Below, piece after piece: positions 35,124-43,979 of a stretch of 64,000 nt of DNA. Numbering within the stretch: position 1 is the first letter of the stretch; each line of letters opens with the position of its first letter. The notes beneath the pieces were generated by a model. It did no database searches. It was not told the DNA's origin and saw only the letters and a program-made list of their open reading frames with translations. Origin of the DNA: UBA2705 sp963977105 (GTDB taxonomy: Bacteria; Pseudomonadota; Alphaproteobacteria; Micavibrionales; Micavibrionaceae); contig CAXBNI010000001.1 in assembly GCA_963977105.1 (NCBI GenBank), positions 310,001 to 374,000 on the forward strand, in the 5' to 3' direction. Both the position numbers and the translations under genes were made by a program.

Positions 35124-36149
35124 ATGGCAGATCCTCGTTTTTTCAAATCAAAAGGCCCGTTTACGGTTTCTGAGCTTGCGACTTTAGTCTCAGCGGAAAT
35201 TGGCGGTGCGCAGCGCAATGATTTCATTGTTGAAGATGTTGCGCCATTAAGCGATGCGGGCGCGACGCATATTAGCTTTTTTGATAACGCAAAATACAAA
35301 AATGACTTTATGGCGAGTGAAGCAGGGATATGCATAGTCTCAGCTAAAATGGCAACATTTGCACCAGAAGGCATGACTCTTTTAATTAGCGAGACACCTT
35401 ATAAAAGCTATGCATTGATTGCGCAGCACTTTTACCCTATTTACGATGATGCTTTAGCTCAGTCTATTATACACCCCTCTGCGGTTATTGCGCAGAGTGC
35501 GCAAATTGGCGCTGGTTGCCGTATTAATGCGGGTGCTGTTATTGAAGATGGCGCGAAGCTTGGGCGAGGGGTATGTATAGCGTCCAACGCTGTTGTTGGC
35601 CAGAATGTTGAAATTGGCAATCAGAGCGTTATTGGTACGAATGCGAGTGTGTCTCATGCGCTGATTGGCGCAAATGTACGTGTTTACCCAGGGGCACGTA
35701 TTGGCCAAGACGGGTTTGGCTTTGCGATTGACCCTGCGGGCCATGTGAAAGTACCGCAGCTCGGGCGCGTTATTATTGAAGACTCTGTCGAGATCGGCGC
35801 CAATACGACGATTGACCGAGGCGCAGGGCCTGATACGCATATCGGGCAAGGTAGCTGGCTCGATAATCTTGTGCAAATTGGTCACAATGTTAAAATTGGC
35901 CGTGGCTGCGTCATTATTGCACAAACAGGGGTTGCGGGATCAACTGTTTTAGAGGATTATGCTGTACTAGCTGCGCAAGTGGGCGTTGCAGGTCATTTGA
36001 CGATTGGTATGGGGGCGCGCATAGGCGCACAAGCTGGCGTAATGCGCGATGTGCCTGCGGGCAGCGAGTTAATGGGTTCACCAGCCTTGCCAGCAAAGCA
36101 ATTTATGCGCCAAGTGGCCATGATGAAAAAAATGAGTAACAAAAAGTAA
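35124..36149 (+). CDS. lpxD: UDP-3-O-acylglucosamine N-acyltransferase
   Basis: Third step of lipid A synthesis. 341 residues. The N-terminal uridine-binding domain (residues ~15-100, HISFFDNAKYKNDF) precedes a left-handed parallel beta-helix of hexapeptide repeats (~105-300). Catalytic-site segments are RIGQDGFGFA and LVQIGHNVKIG with the active His. The C-terminal helix MRQVAMMKKM is complete. The ATG is 33 bases after skp. Confidence 0.96.
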   Translation: MADPRFFKSKGPFTVSELATLVSAEIGGAQRNDFIVEDVAPLSDAGATHISFFDNAKYKNDFMASEAGICIVSAKMATFAPEGMTLLISETPYKSYALIAQHFYPIYDDALAQSIIHPSAVIAQSAQIGAGCRINAGAVIEDGAKLGRGVCIASNAVVGQNVEIGNQSVIGTNASVSHALIGANVRVYPGARIGQDGFGFAIDPAGHVKVPQLGRVIIEDSVEIGANTTIDRGAGPDTHIGQGSWLDNLVQIGHNVKIGRGCVIIAQTGVAGSTVLEDYAVLAAQVGVAGHLTIGMGARIGAQAGVMRDVPAGSELMGSPALPAKQFMRQVAMMKKMSNKK

Positions 36150-36174
36150 TTGATAGAGATATAGGTTTTTTAAT

Positions 36175-36627
36175 ATGAGTGATGCAGAGCTTAATACGTT
36201 AGACATTACGCGTATCATGGATATGATACCGCACCGTTACCCCATTTTATTGGTTGACCGGATTGTTGAACTGGAAGAGGGTGAGCGCGCCGTTGGCCTT
36301 AAAAACGTGACGTTTAATGAACCTCATTTTCAAGGGCACTTTCCTGGTGCGCCTGTCATGCCGGGCGTATTAATTGTTGAGGCCATGGCACAGACTGCCG
36401 CAATACTTGTTGTGAAAACTCTTGGTGAGGCAGCGGAAGGCAAGCTTGTTTATTTTATGACGATTGATAATGCGCGCTTCCGCAAACCTGTTACTCCAGG
36501 TGACAGCGTGTATATAGAAGTTAAAAAAGTTCGTAGCCGCGGCATGGTTTGGAAATTTGTTGGCGTTGCACGCGTAAATGATAAAGTCGTGGCAGAAGCA
36601 ACATTCAGCGCAATGATACGCGATTAA
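36175..36627 (+). CDS. fabZ: 3-hydroxyacyl-ACP dehydratase FabZ
   Basis: Hotdog-fold dehydratase of fatty acid elongation that uses the same 3-hydroxyacyl-ACP pool as LpxA/LpxD. 150 residues. HRYPILLVDRI and the active-site segment FQGHFPGAPVMPGVLIVEAM carry catalytic His55 and Glu69. Between lpxD and lpxA as usual, but followed by a 120-base gap that may hold a separate lpxA promoter. Confidence 0.97.
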   Translation: MSDAELNTLDITRIMDMIPHRYPILLVDRIVELEEGERAVGLKNVTFNEPHFQGHFPGAPVMPGVLIVEAMAQTAAILVVKTLGEAAEGKLVYFMTIDNARFRKPVTPGDSVYIEVKKVRSRGMVWKFVGVARVNDKVVAEATFSAMIRD

Positions 36628-36747
36628 AAACATCATAATTTTACCGTTTATTTGTGTTACATGCTGCAATAGTATGTGACTTTTTATTCTCGTGATGGCC
36701 CTGTAAAATGCAGAATAAGAATTATTCATTTTTGAAAGTGTAGCTTA

Positions 36748-37539
36748 ATGCCTGAAATTCATAATACTGCGATTGTCGACCCTAAAGCATCAATCGCTGA
36801 CAGCGTTAAAATCGGTCCATATTGCGTTGTTGGCTCCGATGTAGAGCTGGGTGAACATGTTGAGCTTAAATCACATATCGCGCTTGATGGCTGTACAAGC
36901 ATTGGCGCGAATACGGTGATTTTCCCCTTTGCTTCTATTGGGCATGCGCCGCAGGATTTAAAATTCAAAGGCGAGAAATCACGTTTAACTATTGGTGAAA
37001 ATAACACAATCCGTGAACATGTAACGATGAACCCCGGCACGGCTGATGGTGCTATGGAAACGGTTATTGGTAATAATAACTTATTTATGATGGCAACTCA
37101 CGTTGCACATGACTGCATTATCGGTAACAACGTTATCATGGCAAATAATGCAACGCTTGGTGGGCATGTTGTTGTCGGTAACAATGTATTGATCGGCGGC
37201 CTTGCGGCGGTACATCAATTTGTACGCATTGGTGATTTTGCTGTTATCGGCGGTATGTCAGGCGTTGAAAACGACATTATTCCTTATGGTCGTGTTAAAG
37301 GTGAGCGCGCTTTCCTTGCAGGGTTAAACTTAGTCGGCTTAGAGCGTAGTGGTTTCTCTAAAGATCAAGTGCGTGAATTACAGCGTGCTTATAGTCAGCT
37401 GTTTAATGGCGAAGGCACCTTGAGTGAACGTATTTCAACGGTTGAAACGAAATACCAAGATCATCAGGAAATTGGTAAAATCGTTAACTTCGCGAAAGCC
37501 GAAAGACATTTCTCCTTATGCCAACCACAGAAAAAATAA
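36748..37539 (+). CDS. lpxA: UDP-N-acetylglucosamine acyltransferase
   Basis: First step of lipid A synthesis. 263 residues. Hexapeptide-repeat beta-helix over residues ~1-190, with APQDLKFKGEKSRLTIGENN, the catalytic-His segment MMATHVAHDCIIGNNVIMANN, and VGGLAAVHQF-like IGGLAAVHQFVRIGD. The helical C-terminal domain contains GLERSGFSKDQV. Overlaps lpxI by 22 bases. Confidence 0.97.
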   Translation: MPEIHNTAIVDPKASIADSVKIGPYCVVGSDVELGEHVELKSHIALDGCTSIGANTVIFPFASIGHAPQDLKFKGEKSRLTIGENNTIREHVTMNPGTADGAMETVIGNNNLFMMATHVAHDCIIGNNVIMANNATLGGHVVVGNNVLIGGLAAVHQFVRIGDFAVIGGMSGVENDIIPYGRVKGERAFLAGLNLVGLERSGFSKDQVRELQRAYSQLFNGEGTLSERISTVETKYQDHQEIGKIVNFAKAERHFSLCQPQKK

Positions 37540-38375
37540 ATCACAATCAAGCTGCACCTTTAGGCATTATAGCTGGTGGCGGCGCTTTGCCAGAATCTGT
37601 GCTGCTTGCAGCTCAAGCGCAAGGGCGCGCAGTTTACGTTGCGGCGCTTAAAGGCTCTGCGGACGTTGGTTTCCTTGATAGCATCGACCATGATTTTTAT
37701 AATCTAGGTGCAGGCGGATCAATTGTTAAGGCGTTGCGTAAGCGGAAGATCAAAGATATCGTGATGATTGGCAGCGTGTCGCGCCCGAATTTTTCTGACT
37801 TGCGACCTGATTTGTGGACGGCTGGCGTTATTGCAAAAATTGGCTTGAAGGCACTTGGTGATAATGATCTGCTTGTTTGTATTAAGGATGCGTTAGAAGC
37901 TGAAGGTTTCGCGCTACGCGGCGCGCATGAGATTGCACCAGGGCTGATTACGCCAGAGGGTCTGCTAACCAAGCATAGACCAGACAAAAAAACATTGATC
38001 GATATCGAGCGTGGCATTGACGTTGCGCGCGCTCTGGGCGCCGCTGACGTGGGGCAGGCTGTGATTGTTTATGATGGGGTAGTACTTGGCGTTGAGGGCA
38101 TTGAGGGCACGGATGAGCTCATAAAACGCTGCGCGGGCTACCGCAAGAAGGACAAAGGCGGTGTTTTGGTTAAGTTGTGTAAGTTACAACAAGATAAACG
38201 CCTAGATATGCCGACTATTGGCTTAAAAACGCTTCAGAACCTTTATGATAACGGTTTTGAGGGAATTGCTATACATGCAGGGCAAAGTCTTATCCCCGAG
38301 CGTGATGCGTTTATTGCTACTGCCAATAATCGGAAGCTATTTGTCCTCGGTGTAGATTTGGCGCAGGAGGCATGA
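37518..38375 (+). CDS. lpxI: UDP-2,3-diacylglucosamine pyrophosphatase LpxI
   Basis: Hydrolyses UDP-2,3-diacylglucosamine to lipid X, the role of LpxH in E. coli. 285 residues of the DUF1009 family. Recognisable parts: LGIIAGGGALPESVLLAAQAQG, MIGSVSRPNFSDLRPDLWT, LGDNDLLVCI, and near the C-terminus KLCKLQQDKRLDMPTIGLKT and IAIHAGQSLI. The start lies inside the lpxA end and the stop overlaps the lpxB start. LpxI is the standard alphaproteobacterial enzyme. Confidence 0.95.
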   Translation: MPTTEKINHNQAAPLGIIAGGGALPESVLLAAQAQGRAVYVAALKGSADVGFLDSIDHDFYNLGAGGSIVKALRKRKIKDIVMIGSVSRPNFSDLRPDLWTAGVIAKIGLKALGDNDLLVCIKDALEAEGFALRGAHEIAPGLITPEGLLTKHRPDKKTLIDIERGIDVARALGAADVGQAVIVYDGVVLGVEGIEGTDELIKRCAGYRKKDKGGVLVKLCKLQQDKRLDMPTIGLKTLQNLYDNGFEGIAIHAGQSLIPERDAFIATANNRKLFVLGVDLAQEA

Positions 38376-39553
38376 TGGCTGACGCGTTGAAAGTCTTTAT
38401 CATTGCGGGTGAGGTGTCAGGTGATGTACTTGGCGGAGCTGTTTTAAAATCCTTGCAGCGCGCGCCTGATGTGAGCCTGGAAGTACAGGGCATTGGCGGT
38501 GATAACATTTTGGCATCAGGGCTTAATCAAAGCCTTTTCCCGATGGATGAGTTATCCATTATGGGTATAGCGGAAGTCCTACCAAAAATTCCTCATATCT
38601 TAAAACGCATTAAGCAGACCGTTCTTGCCATTGAAGCATTCGACCCAGACGTCATTTTATCAATTGATGCCCCTGACTTTTGTTTCCGTGTGCAAAAAAA
38701 AATTAGAAAACGCGGGCGTGTGAACGCGAAGCAGGTGCATTATGGCGCGCCAACGGTATGGGCATGGCGCGCAGGTCGTGCACAGAAAATTTCTAAGTTC
38801 CTTGATGGTTTGATCTGCCTTTTCCCTTTTGAACCGTCCTATTTTGAGCCGCATGGCCTCAATGCAATATGTGCGGGGCATCCTGTTATTGGTAGCGGCG
38901 CGATGAGCGCAGACGCTGCAAAAGGGCGTCGTGATATTCCGCTGAAATATACGCAAGTGATTGGACTTCTTCTCGGCAGTCGCGGTGGGGAGCTTAAATA
39001 TACGGCAGGGATATTATGTGAGACGGTGCGCCGTTTACAAGCTAAATACCCTGATTTACAGGTTCAGGTGCCGACACTGAAACGCATTGAAGGGCGCGTT
39101 AAGGCGTTGCTTGATGAATATGGCATAAAAAATTACTATATACGTACTGACCCTACGCAGAAATGGAATGTTTTTGCATCATGTCAGGCTGCTTTAGCAG
39201 TCTCAGGGACAGTAGGGTTAGAGCTCTGTATTACAAAAACGCCGCACATAATCGCTTATAAAATGTCTAGATTCACTCACGGGATTTTAAAACATATTAT
39301 CCGTACGCCATACGCGCATTTGGGAAATGTTATTTTGAATAAGCCTGTTATTCCTGAGTTTATTCAAGACCAATGTAAGCCAGAGGAAATGGCTTACGTT
39401 ACTGAGGCGCTGATGTGTGACGATACACATGTGCGTGGCATGAAGCAGTGCTTTGACGAGATCGCAATAGCTGTTGGTGCAAATAGTGCTGTTACGCCTG
39501 CTGATAAAGCTGCTGACTTTGTAAGGCGCGTCGCGCAAGGGCATTTGACATAA
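38375..39553 (+). CDS. lpxB: Lipid-A-disaccharide synthase
   Basis: GT-B glycosyltransferase (GT19) that joins lipid X and UDP-diacylglucosamine. About 392 residues. Characteristic blocks: FIIAGEVSGDVLGG, MGIAEVLPKIPHILKRI, IDAPDFCFRVQKKIRK, YGAPTVWAWRAGRAQKI, CLFPFEPSYFEPHG, LLLGSRGGELKY and ALAVSGTVGLEL. Start may be 38372 or 38375; AGGAGG at 38365-38370 fits 38375 slightly better. Translationally coupled to lpxI. Confidence 0.96.
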   Translation: MADALKVFIIAGEVSGDVLGGAVLKSLQRAPDVSLEVQGIGGDNILASGLNQSLFPMDELSIMGIAEVLPKIPHILKRIKQTVLAIEAFDPDVILSIDAPDFCFRVQKKIRKRGRVNAKQVHYGAPTVWAWRAGRAQKISKFLDGLICLFPFEPSYFEPHGLNAICAGHPVIGSGAMSADAAKGRRDIPLKYTQVIGLLLGSRGGELKYTAGILCETVRRLQAKYPDLQVQVPTLKRIEGRVKALLDEYGIKNYYIRTDPTQKWNVFASCQAALAVSGTVGLELCITKTPHIIAYKMSRFTHGILKHIIRTPYAHLGNVILNKPVIPEFIQDQCKPEEMAYVTEALMCDDTHVRGMKQCFDEIAIAVGANSAVTPADKAADFVRRVAQGHLT

Positions 39554-39580
39554 CAGTGAAGGTGTGTTATTTTCCTGCTT

Positions 39581-40402
39581 ATGAGTAATACGCTTAAATA
39601 TATGTTTGAAAATTTAGCCTGTACATTTAGCCCTAAAAAAGGCGCTGAGCATTTTGACGCGTCTTATGAAGTCAATTATGTTTGGATAAATGATCAGAAG
39701 CAAGAGCCTAACGAAGGTGGCGCCGCCTGTTCTATGCCATTAAAATTGTTAGATCGCGTGTTTAATAACGCGAATAAATATCCAGATGCACAATATAATA
39801 TTTGGGTTGATCGCGACCTTATGGATCCTTTGTCGCATTTTTTTATTGTGAGCCATGCTTACTTAGCCAGCGCAAATAACGTGAAGTTTAGAAGTCTACG
39901 TGATGTCGCTAAAATTAATGAATATGATGACATTTTTGGTGAAAAGAAGCCTAAGCATATCTGGGCGCGTGTTGATTTAGCGCGGATATTGGTTTTAGAA
40001 CACCAGTTAAAAGAAAACCCTGACCCCCTACGGCTACAACTCTATAGTGATTTTGATGTCAAAGATTTAAAACTGCGCTGTAAGCATATGAAGAATACAC
40101 TAAACCGGCACGGCATGTTTTTTGGCCGCACGCTGGGGGTGTCGGCTATGTTGGAAAATGGTTATATGTGCTTTGGTCAAAATGGTCGTGACTTCTTGGA
40201 AGGTAAGTTATTGCCAAAAACAATGGAGGCTGTTCATGCGGATAATAATGGCTGGAAAGCTTTGGTTAAAACACATGAGAGTTTGATAAAGGATTACAAT
40301 TTTTTCTATAGAACGCGCATGGTCAGCGGCCCGCGTCAGGAGAGCACCAAATATGAAGTGCCTGATAATCCGTTTTATATTTCATGTGGTTTGAACAAGT
40401 AA
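39581..40402 (+). CDS. Putative GT-A glycosyltransferase with DXD motif
   Basis: 273 residues, no signal peptide or membrane helix. I recognise the layout of sugar-nucleotide transferases of the Och1/TcdB DXD-containing group: VNYVWIND near residue 31 (compare the usual 'hyIWig'), YNIWVDRD near 72, WARVDLARILVLEH near 128 and a DXD-like YSDFDV with Asp157 and Asp159. The similarity is at motif level only and the acceptor is unknown. It is 27 bases after lpxB on the same strand and ends in a terminator, so it may act on a surface glycan, but that is inference. Confidence 0.6.
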   Translation: MSNTLKYMFENLACTFSPKKGAEHFDASYEVNYVWINDQKQEPNEGGAACSMPLKLLDRVFNNANKYPDAQYNIWVDRDLMDPLSHFFIVSHAYLASANNVKFRSLRDVAKINEYDDIFGEKKPKHIWARVDLARILVLEHQLKENPDPLRLQLYSDFDVKDLKLRCKHMKNTLNRHGMFFGRTLGVSAMLENGYMCFGQNGRDFLEGKLLPKTMEAVHADNNGWKALVKTHESLIKDYNFFYRTRMVSGPRQESTKYEVPDNPFYISCGLNK

Positions 40403-40436
40403 AAAGGGCGGATATTTCTATCGCCCTTTTTTGTAT
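40401..40436. terminator. Bidirectional terminator between the glycosyltransferase gene and gltA
   Basis: AAAAAGGGCG (40401-40410) pairs with CGCCCTTTTT (40422-40431) over an 11-base loop. A runs on one side and T runs on the other let it end transcription from both convergent genes. Confidence 0.85.
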
Positions 40437-40450
40437 CTATATTTATGCGT

Positions 40451-41758
40451 TTATTTTCCTGCGCCGCTGCGCTGTTCAATCGGCAGGACTTTGCGTGCTG
40501 TTGCACCTGTATAAAGCTGACGTGGGCGGCCAATACGATGGCTTGGCTCTTCGATCATTTCTTTCCACTGTGAAATCCAGCCAACTGTACGGGACAGGGC
40601 GAACAATACGGTGAACATTTCTTCTGGGAAGCCCATCGCTTTCAAAATAATGCCTGAATAGAAATCAACATTCGGGAATAATTTACGCTCCGCGAAATAA
40701 GGGTCTTCTAGTGCAATGCGCTCAAGCTCCTGTGCTAGTTCCAATAATGGGTCATCAATGCCAAGTTCTTCGAGGACGGCGTCACATGATTCTTTTAGCA
40801 CGGTTGCGCGTGGGTCATGATTCTTATAGACGCGGTGACCAAACCCCATAAGGCGGAAAGGGTCATCTTTGTCTTTTGCGCGCGCTAAAAACTCAGGGAT
40901 ATTATCTTTGTGCCCAATTTCACGTAGCATTTCTAATACAGCTTGGTTTGCACCGCCATGAGCAGGCCCCCAAAGTGATGCGATACCTGATGCTATACAG
41001 GCAAATGGGTTTGCCTGTGATGAACCGGCAATGCGCACGGTAGATGTTGATGCGTTTTGCTCGTGGTCAGCGTGCAGAATAAGGATTTTATCCATTGCGC
41101 GCTCTAATGTTGGGCTAACTATATACTCTTCTGCCGGAACAGAAAAACACATGCTCAAGAAATTGGCAGCATAGCTCAGATCATTGCGTGGATAAACAAA
41201 TGGCTGGCCGTTTGAGTACTTTAAGGTCATTGCCGCAATTGTTGGCATTTTCGCAATCAGGCGATGCGCAGATATTTCGCGTTGATCAGGATCCCAGATA
41301 TCAAGCGAGTCGTGATAAAATGATGATAGAGCGCCAACAACGCCGCACATAATTGACATTGGGTGCGCATCACGGCGAAAACCACGGAAGAAATAATGTA
41401 ATTGCTCATGAACCATGGTGTGGTATGTAATATTGTCTTCGAAGCGGCTTTTTTCTTCTGCGTTTGGTAAGTCACCATAAAGCAATGCATGACAGACCTC
41501 CAAATATGAAGTGTTATCAGCTAGGTCTTGGATATCATAACCACGATGCTGTAAAATGCCTTCGTCGCCATCAATATAGGTGATGCGCGACTTACAGCTT
41601 GCTGTCGATGTAAAGCTTGGGTCTAATGTGAAATATCCTGTTTCCGCATATAATGCACGAATATCGATTGTCGCAGGGCCTTGTGTGCCCTCAACAACAG
41701 GAAGTGACCATTTTTCACCAGTTTGATCGTTGGTTAACGTAAAAGTTTTCTCAGTCAT
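40451..41758 (-). CDS. gltA: Citrate synthase
   Basis: Condenses acetyl-CoA with oxaloacetate, entering the TCA cycle. 435 residues, the long hexameric bacterial type. ITYIDGDEGILQHRGYDI, the active-site His region WGPAHGGANQAVLEML, and FGHRVYKNHDPRA are present, as is the C-terminal QWKEMIEEPSHRIGRPRQLY. AAGGAT precedes the ATG on the minus strand. It converges on the lipid A operon and shares a terminator with it. Confidence 0.97.
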   Translation of the reverse strand: MTEKTFTLTNDQTGEKWSLPVVEGTQGPATIDIRALYAETGYFTLDPSFTSTASCKSRITYIDGDEGILQHRGYDIQDLADNTSYLEVCHALLYGDLPNAEEKSRFEDNITYHTMVHEQLHYFFRGFRRDAHPMSIMCGVVGALSSFYHDSLDIWDPDQREISAHRLIAKMPTIAAMTLKYSNGQPFVYPRNDLSYAANFLSMCFSVPAEEYIVSPTLERAMDKILILHADHEQNASTSTVRIAGSSQANPFACIASGIASLWGPAHGGANQAVLEMLREIGHKDNIPEFLARAKDKDDPFRLMGFGHRVYKNHDPRATVLKESCDAVLEELGIDDPLLELAQELERIALEDPYFAERKLFPNVDFYSGIILKAMGFPEEMFTVLFALSRTVGWISQWKEMIEEPSHRIGRPRQLYTGATARKVLPIEQRSGAGK

Positions 41759-41896
41759 GATTGGTATCCTTAGACTTGGATGTTTGGAAAGTTATTTTTA
41801 ATTCAAATGAATAGCGACTTTGTACAAAGATAGGCCGCAGAGAGTAAAAAAAAACTTAAGATACAAATTTAAAATCTTTTGCACTGCACATAGTAT

Positions 41897-41926
41897 ACAA
41901 AAAAAGCCCTTCGCGGGGAAGGGCTT
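41897..41926 (-). terminator. Rho-independent terminator of the orphan Gly-rich gene
   Basis: AAGCCCTT (41904-41911) and AAGGGCTT (41919-41926) form a perfect 8-base stem with a 7-base loop. On the minus strand a run of seven T follows, 25 bases after the stop of the gene at 41951-42445. Confidence 0.88.
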
Positions 41927-41950
41927 GATGTGAATATTATTAGGGCGCTG

Positions 41951-42445
41951 TTAAGCGGCGAGTTTCGGTGCCTGCGCCGTTAGTACATAATGACCATCTT
42001 GGTTGGTTTCATATTTATCTAGCGCTGAGGTGATGCTTTCTGTTGGGGCTGTGACCTCCGTTGGGGCAGTTACATCGTTAGCGTTCGCGCCTTTATCTAG
42101 CATGGCAGTGCTAAGCGCATAACCACCAAATACACCAGCTAACCCTAGAGCTGCTCCAGTGCCCAATCTCCAAGAAACTATTATGCCTTTGTCTCTGGAT
42201 CCTATTATTCCTGTGCCACATGTTTGCTCAGCCACTTCGTGAAGCATAATATCATGATCAGTCAGGCCAGTTTGTCCTTTGCCTATAGCTTGGCCCAGTT
42301 TTTTACCAGCTTGCCCAAGGAAACTCCCTGAAATTGCTGTGGTTGCGCCTGTGATTAAAGCAGGAACTATCGCTAGGCCACCAGATCCGTACGCGAACCC
42401 AGTCGCTAATGCTGCTGTTAGTGCCGTTTTAATGCCTATTTTCAT
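41951..42445 (-). CDS. Unknown Gly/Ala-rich membrane-associated protein
   Basis: 164 residues, no family recognised. The N-terminal 50 residues are hydrophobic and rich in Gly, Ala and small residues (ALATGFAYGSGGLAIVPALI), with a second hydrophobic segment at about 93-112 (TGAALGLAGVFGGYALSTAM). GxxxG-type spacing suggests packed helices. A tandem VTAPTE duplication stands near residue 125, and the tail is polar. GGAGAG precedes the ATG. The gene has a near-consensus promoter (42478-42506) and its own strong terminator, so it is a monocistronic, probably well-expressed gene between gltA and gltX. Confidence 0.72.
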   Translation of the reverse strand: MKIGIKTALTAALATGFAYGSGGLAIVPALITGATTAISGSFLGQAGKKLGQAIGKGQTGLTDHDIMLHEVAEQTCGTGIIGSRDKGIIVSWRLGTGAALGLAGVFGGYALSTAMLDKGANANDVTAPTEVTAPTESITSALDKYETNQDGHYVLTAQAPKLAA

Positions 42446-42477
42446 TTCATCTCTCCATATATTGTTTATTTACACGA

Positions 42478-42506
42478 TTTATAGAAAATAAAAACATTTA
42501 TGTCAA
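42478..42506 (-). promoter_or_regulatory. Near-consensus sigma-70 promoter of the orphan Gly-rich gene
   Basis: On the minus strand a perfect TTGACA (42501-42506) and TATAAA (42478-42483) with an optimal 17-base spacer. Transcription would start near 42471, about 25 bases before the ATG. Confidence 0.78.
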
Positions 42507-42522
42507 TGGGTTATATGTAAAT

Positions 42523-43908
42523 TTATACGTATTTCAGTCTTTTCAGCACTTCATCCTTACCAAGAATAGCGGCGGCTTCAAAGATGCTTGGTGATACGGT
42601 TGTGCCAGTTAGTGCAGCGCGCAGCGGCATAGCAACTTTGCCGAGCTTGCCTTCTTTGTGGTCATTGGCTACTTCTTTGCACAAATCTTGGACGTTTTCT
42701 TCTGTAAGCTCGGCTAGTGCACCGACTTTTTCGGCAATGAAGGCCAGAATTTCTTTATCGAGGCTCTTTTCAGCTTTTTCTGTGAAGACGAAAGGGGGCT
42801 GCTTGGCATAGAACGCGCCTTCTTCGGCGATGTCGTTGAGTGACTTGGCGCGGTCTTTCAATGCATCCATGCCTTTTAACAGGCGCTGTTTAGATGTGTC
42901 ATCAATATGTGCGCCGTATTTTTCCATGATTGGTGTGACCAACGTCAATAAACGCTCGTTGGTTGCTGTTTTAAGGTAATGCGCATTGAGGTTATTCAGT
43001 TTATCAAAGTCAAAACGTGATGCGGATTTACCAATATGATCTAAATTAAACCATTCAATCGCTTGCTCTGTCGAGATTGTTTCATCGTCACCATGTGACC
43101 AACCAAGGCGCAGTAAATAATTGCGCATAGCTTCTGGCAGGTAGCCCATGCCTTCATATTCATGAACGCCCTGTGCCCCGTGACGTTTAGATAGTTTTGT
43201 CCCATCAGGGCCAAGGATCAACGGAATATGTGCATATACCGGTATGTCCCAGCCCATCGCGTCTAAAATGATTTTTTGACGGAAGACGTTATTAAGGTGG
43301 TCATCACCGCGAATAACATGGGTTACGGCGCTGTCATGGTCATCCACAACAACAGAAAGCATGTAAGTCGGCGTACCGTCAGAGCGCAGGAGAATGAAAT
43401 CATCAAGCTCATCATTGCCTTTTTCAACGCGACCTTGTACTGCATCATCAATGAATGTGCGGCCTTCTAATGGTGCTTTGATGCGGATTACTGGGGCAAC
43501 GCCCTCAGGTGCTTCGTTTTGGTCGCGATCACGCCATCTGCGGTCATAATTGACTTTTGCGCCGCTTGCGCGTGCTTCTTCGCGCATTGTTTCTAATTCT
43601 TCGGGGCTGCAGTAACAATAATATGCTTTGCCCATTTCAACCAGCTGCTTTGCGACTTCAGCGTGGCGATCACGCGCATCAAACTGGCTGGTGGCGTCGC
43701 CATCCCAGTCGAGGCCGAGCCATGTCATGCCGTCTTTAATCGCCTGTACGGCCTCTTCTGAATAACGTGCGCGGTCAGTATCTTCGATTCGTAGCAGGAA
43801 CTTGCCACCATGATGTTTGGCGAATAACCATGAAAACAAGGCTGTGCGCGCCGTGCCTATATGCATAAAACCAGTCGGAGAAGGGGCGATTCTTGTAACA
43901 ACAGACAT
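42523..43908 (-). CDS. gltX: Glutamyl-tRNA synthetase
   Basis: Class I synthetase that charges tRNA-Glu and possibly tRNA-Gln. 461 residues. HIGH box PTGFMHIGTARTALFSW, the LLRIEDTDRARYSEEAV block, DVVIRGDDH-like VTHVIRGDDHLNN, and KLSKRHGA as KMSKS. The C-terminal anticodon-binding domain is complete. It diverges from comEC with 71 bases between starts. Confidence 0.97.
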   Translation of the reverse strand: MSVVTRIAPSPTGFMHIGTARTALFSWLFAKHHGGKFLLRIEDTDRARYSEEAVQAIKDGMTWLGLDWDGDATSQFDARDRHAEVAKQLVEMGKAYYCYCSPEELETMREEARASGAKVNYDRRWRDRDQNEAPEGVAPVIRIKAPLEGRTFIDDAVQGRVEKGNDELDDFILLRSDGTPTYMLSVVVDDHDSAVTHVIRGDDHLNNVFRQKIILDAMGWDIPVYAHIPLILGPDGTKLSKRHGAQGVHEYEGMGYLPEAMRNYLLRLGWSHGDDETISTEQAIEWFNLDHIGKSASRFDFDKLNNLNAHYLKTATNERLLTLVTPIMEKYGAHIDDTSKQRLLKGMDALKDRAKSLNDIAEEGAFYAKQPPFVFTEKAEKSLDKEILAFIAEKVGALAELTEENVQDLCKEVANDHKEGKLGKVAMPLRAALTGTTVSPSIFEAAAILGKDEVLKRLKYV

Positions 43909-43979
43909 TATTATGTGTTCCTAACTTTATATTGTGTCATTCTGCTGATATATTTGCGTGTTTTTAGGGGAAGTTTCAA

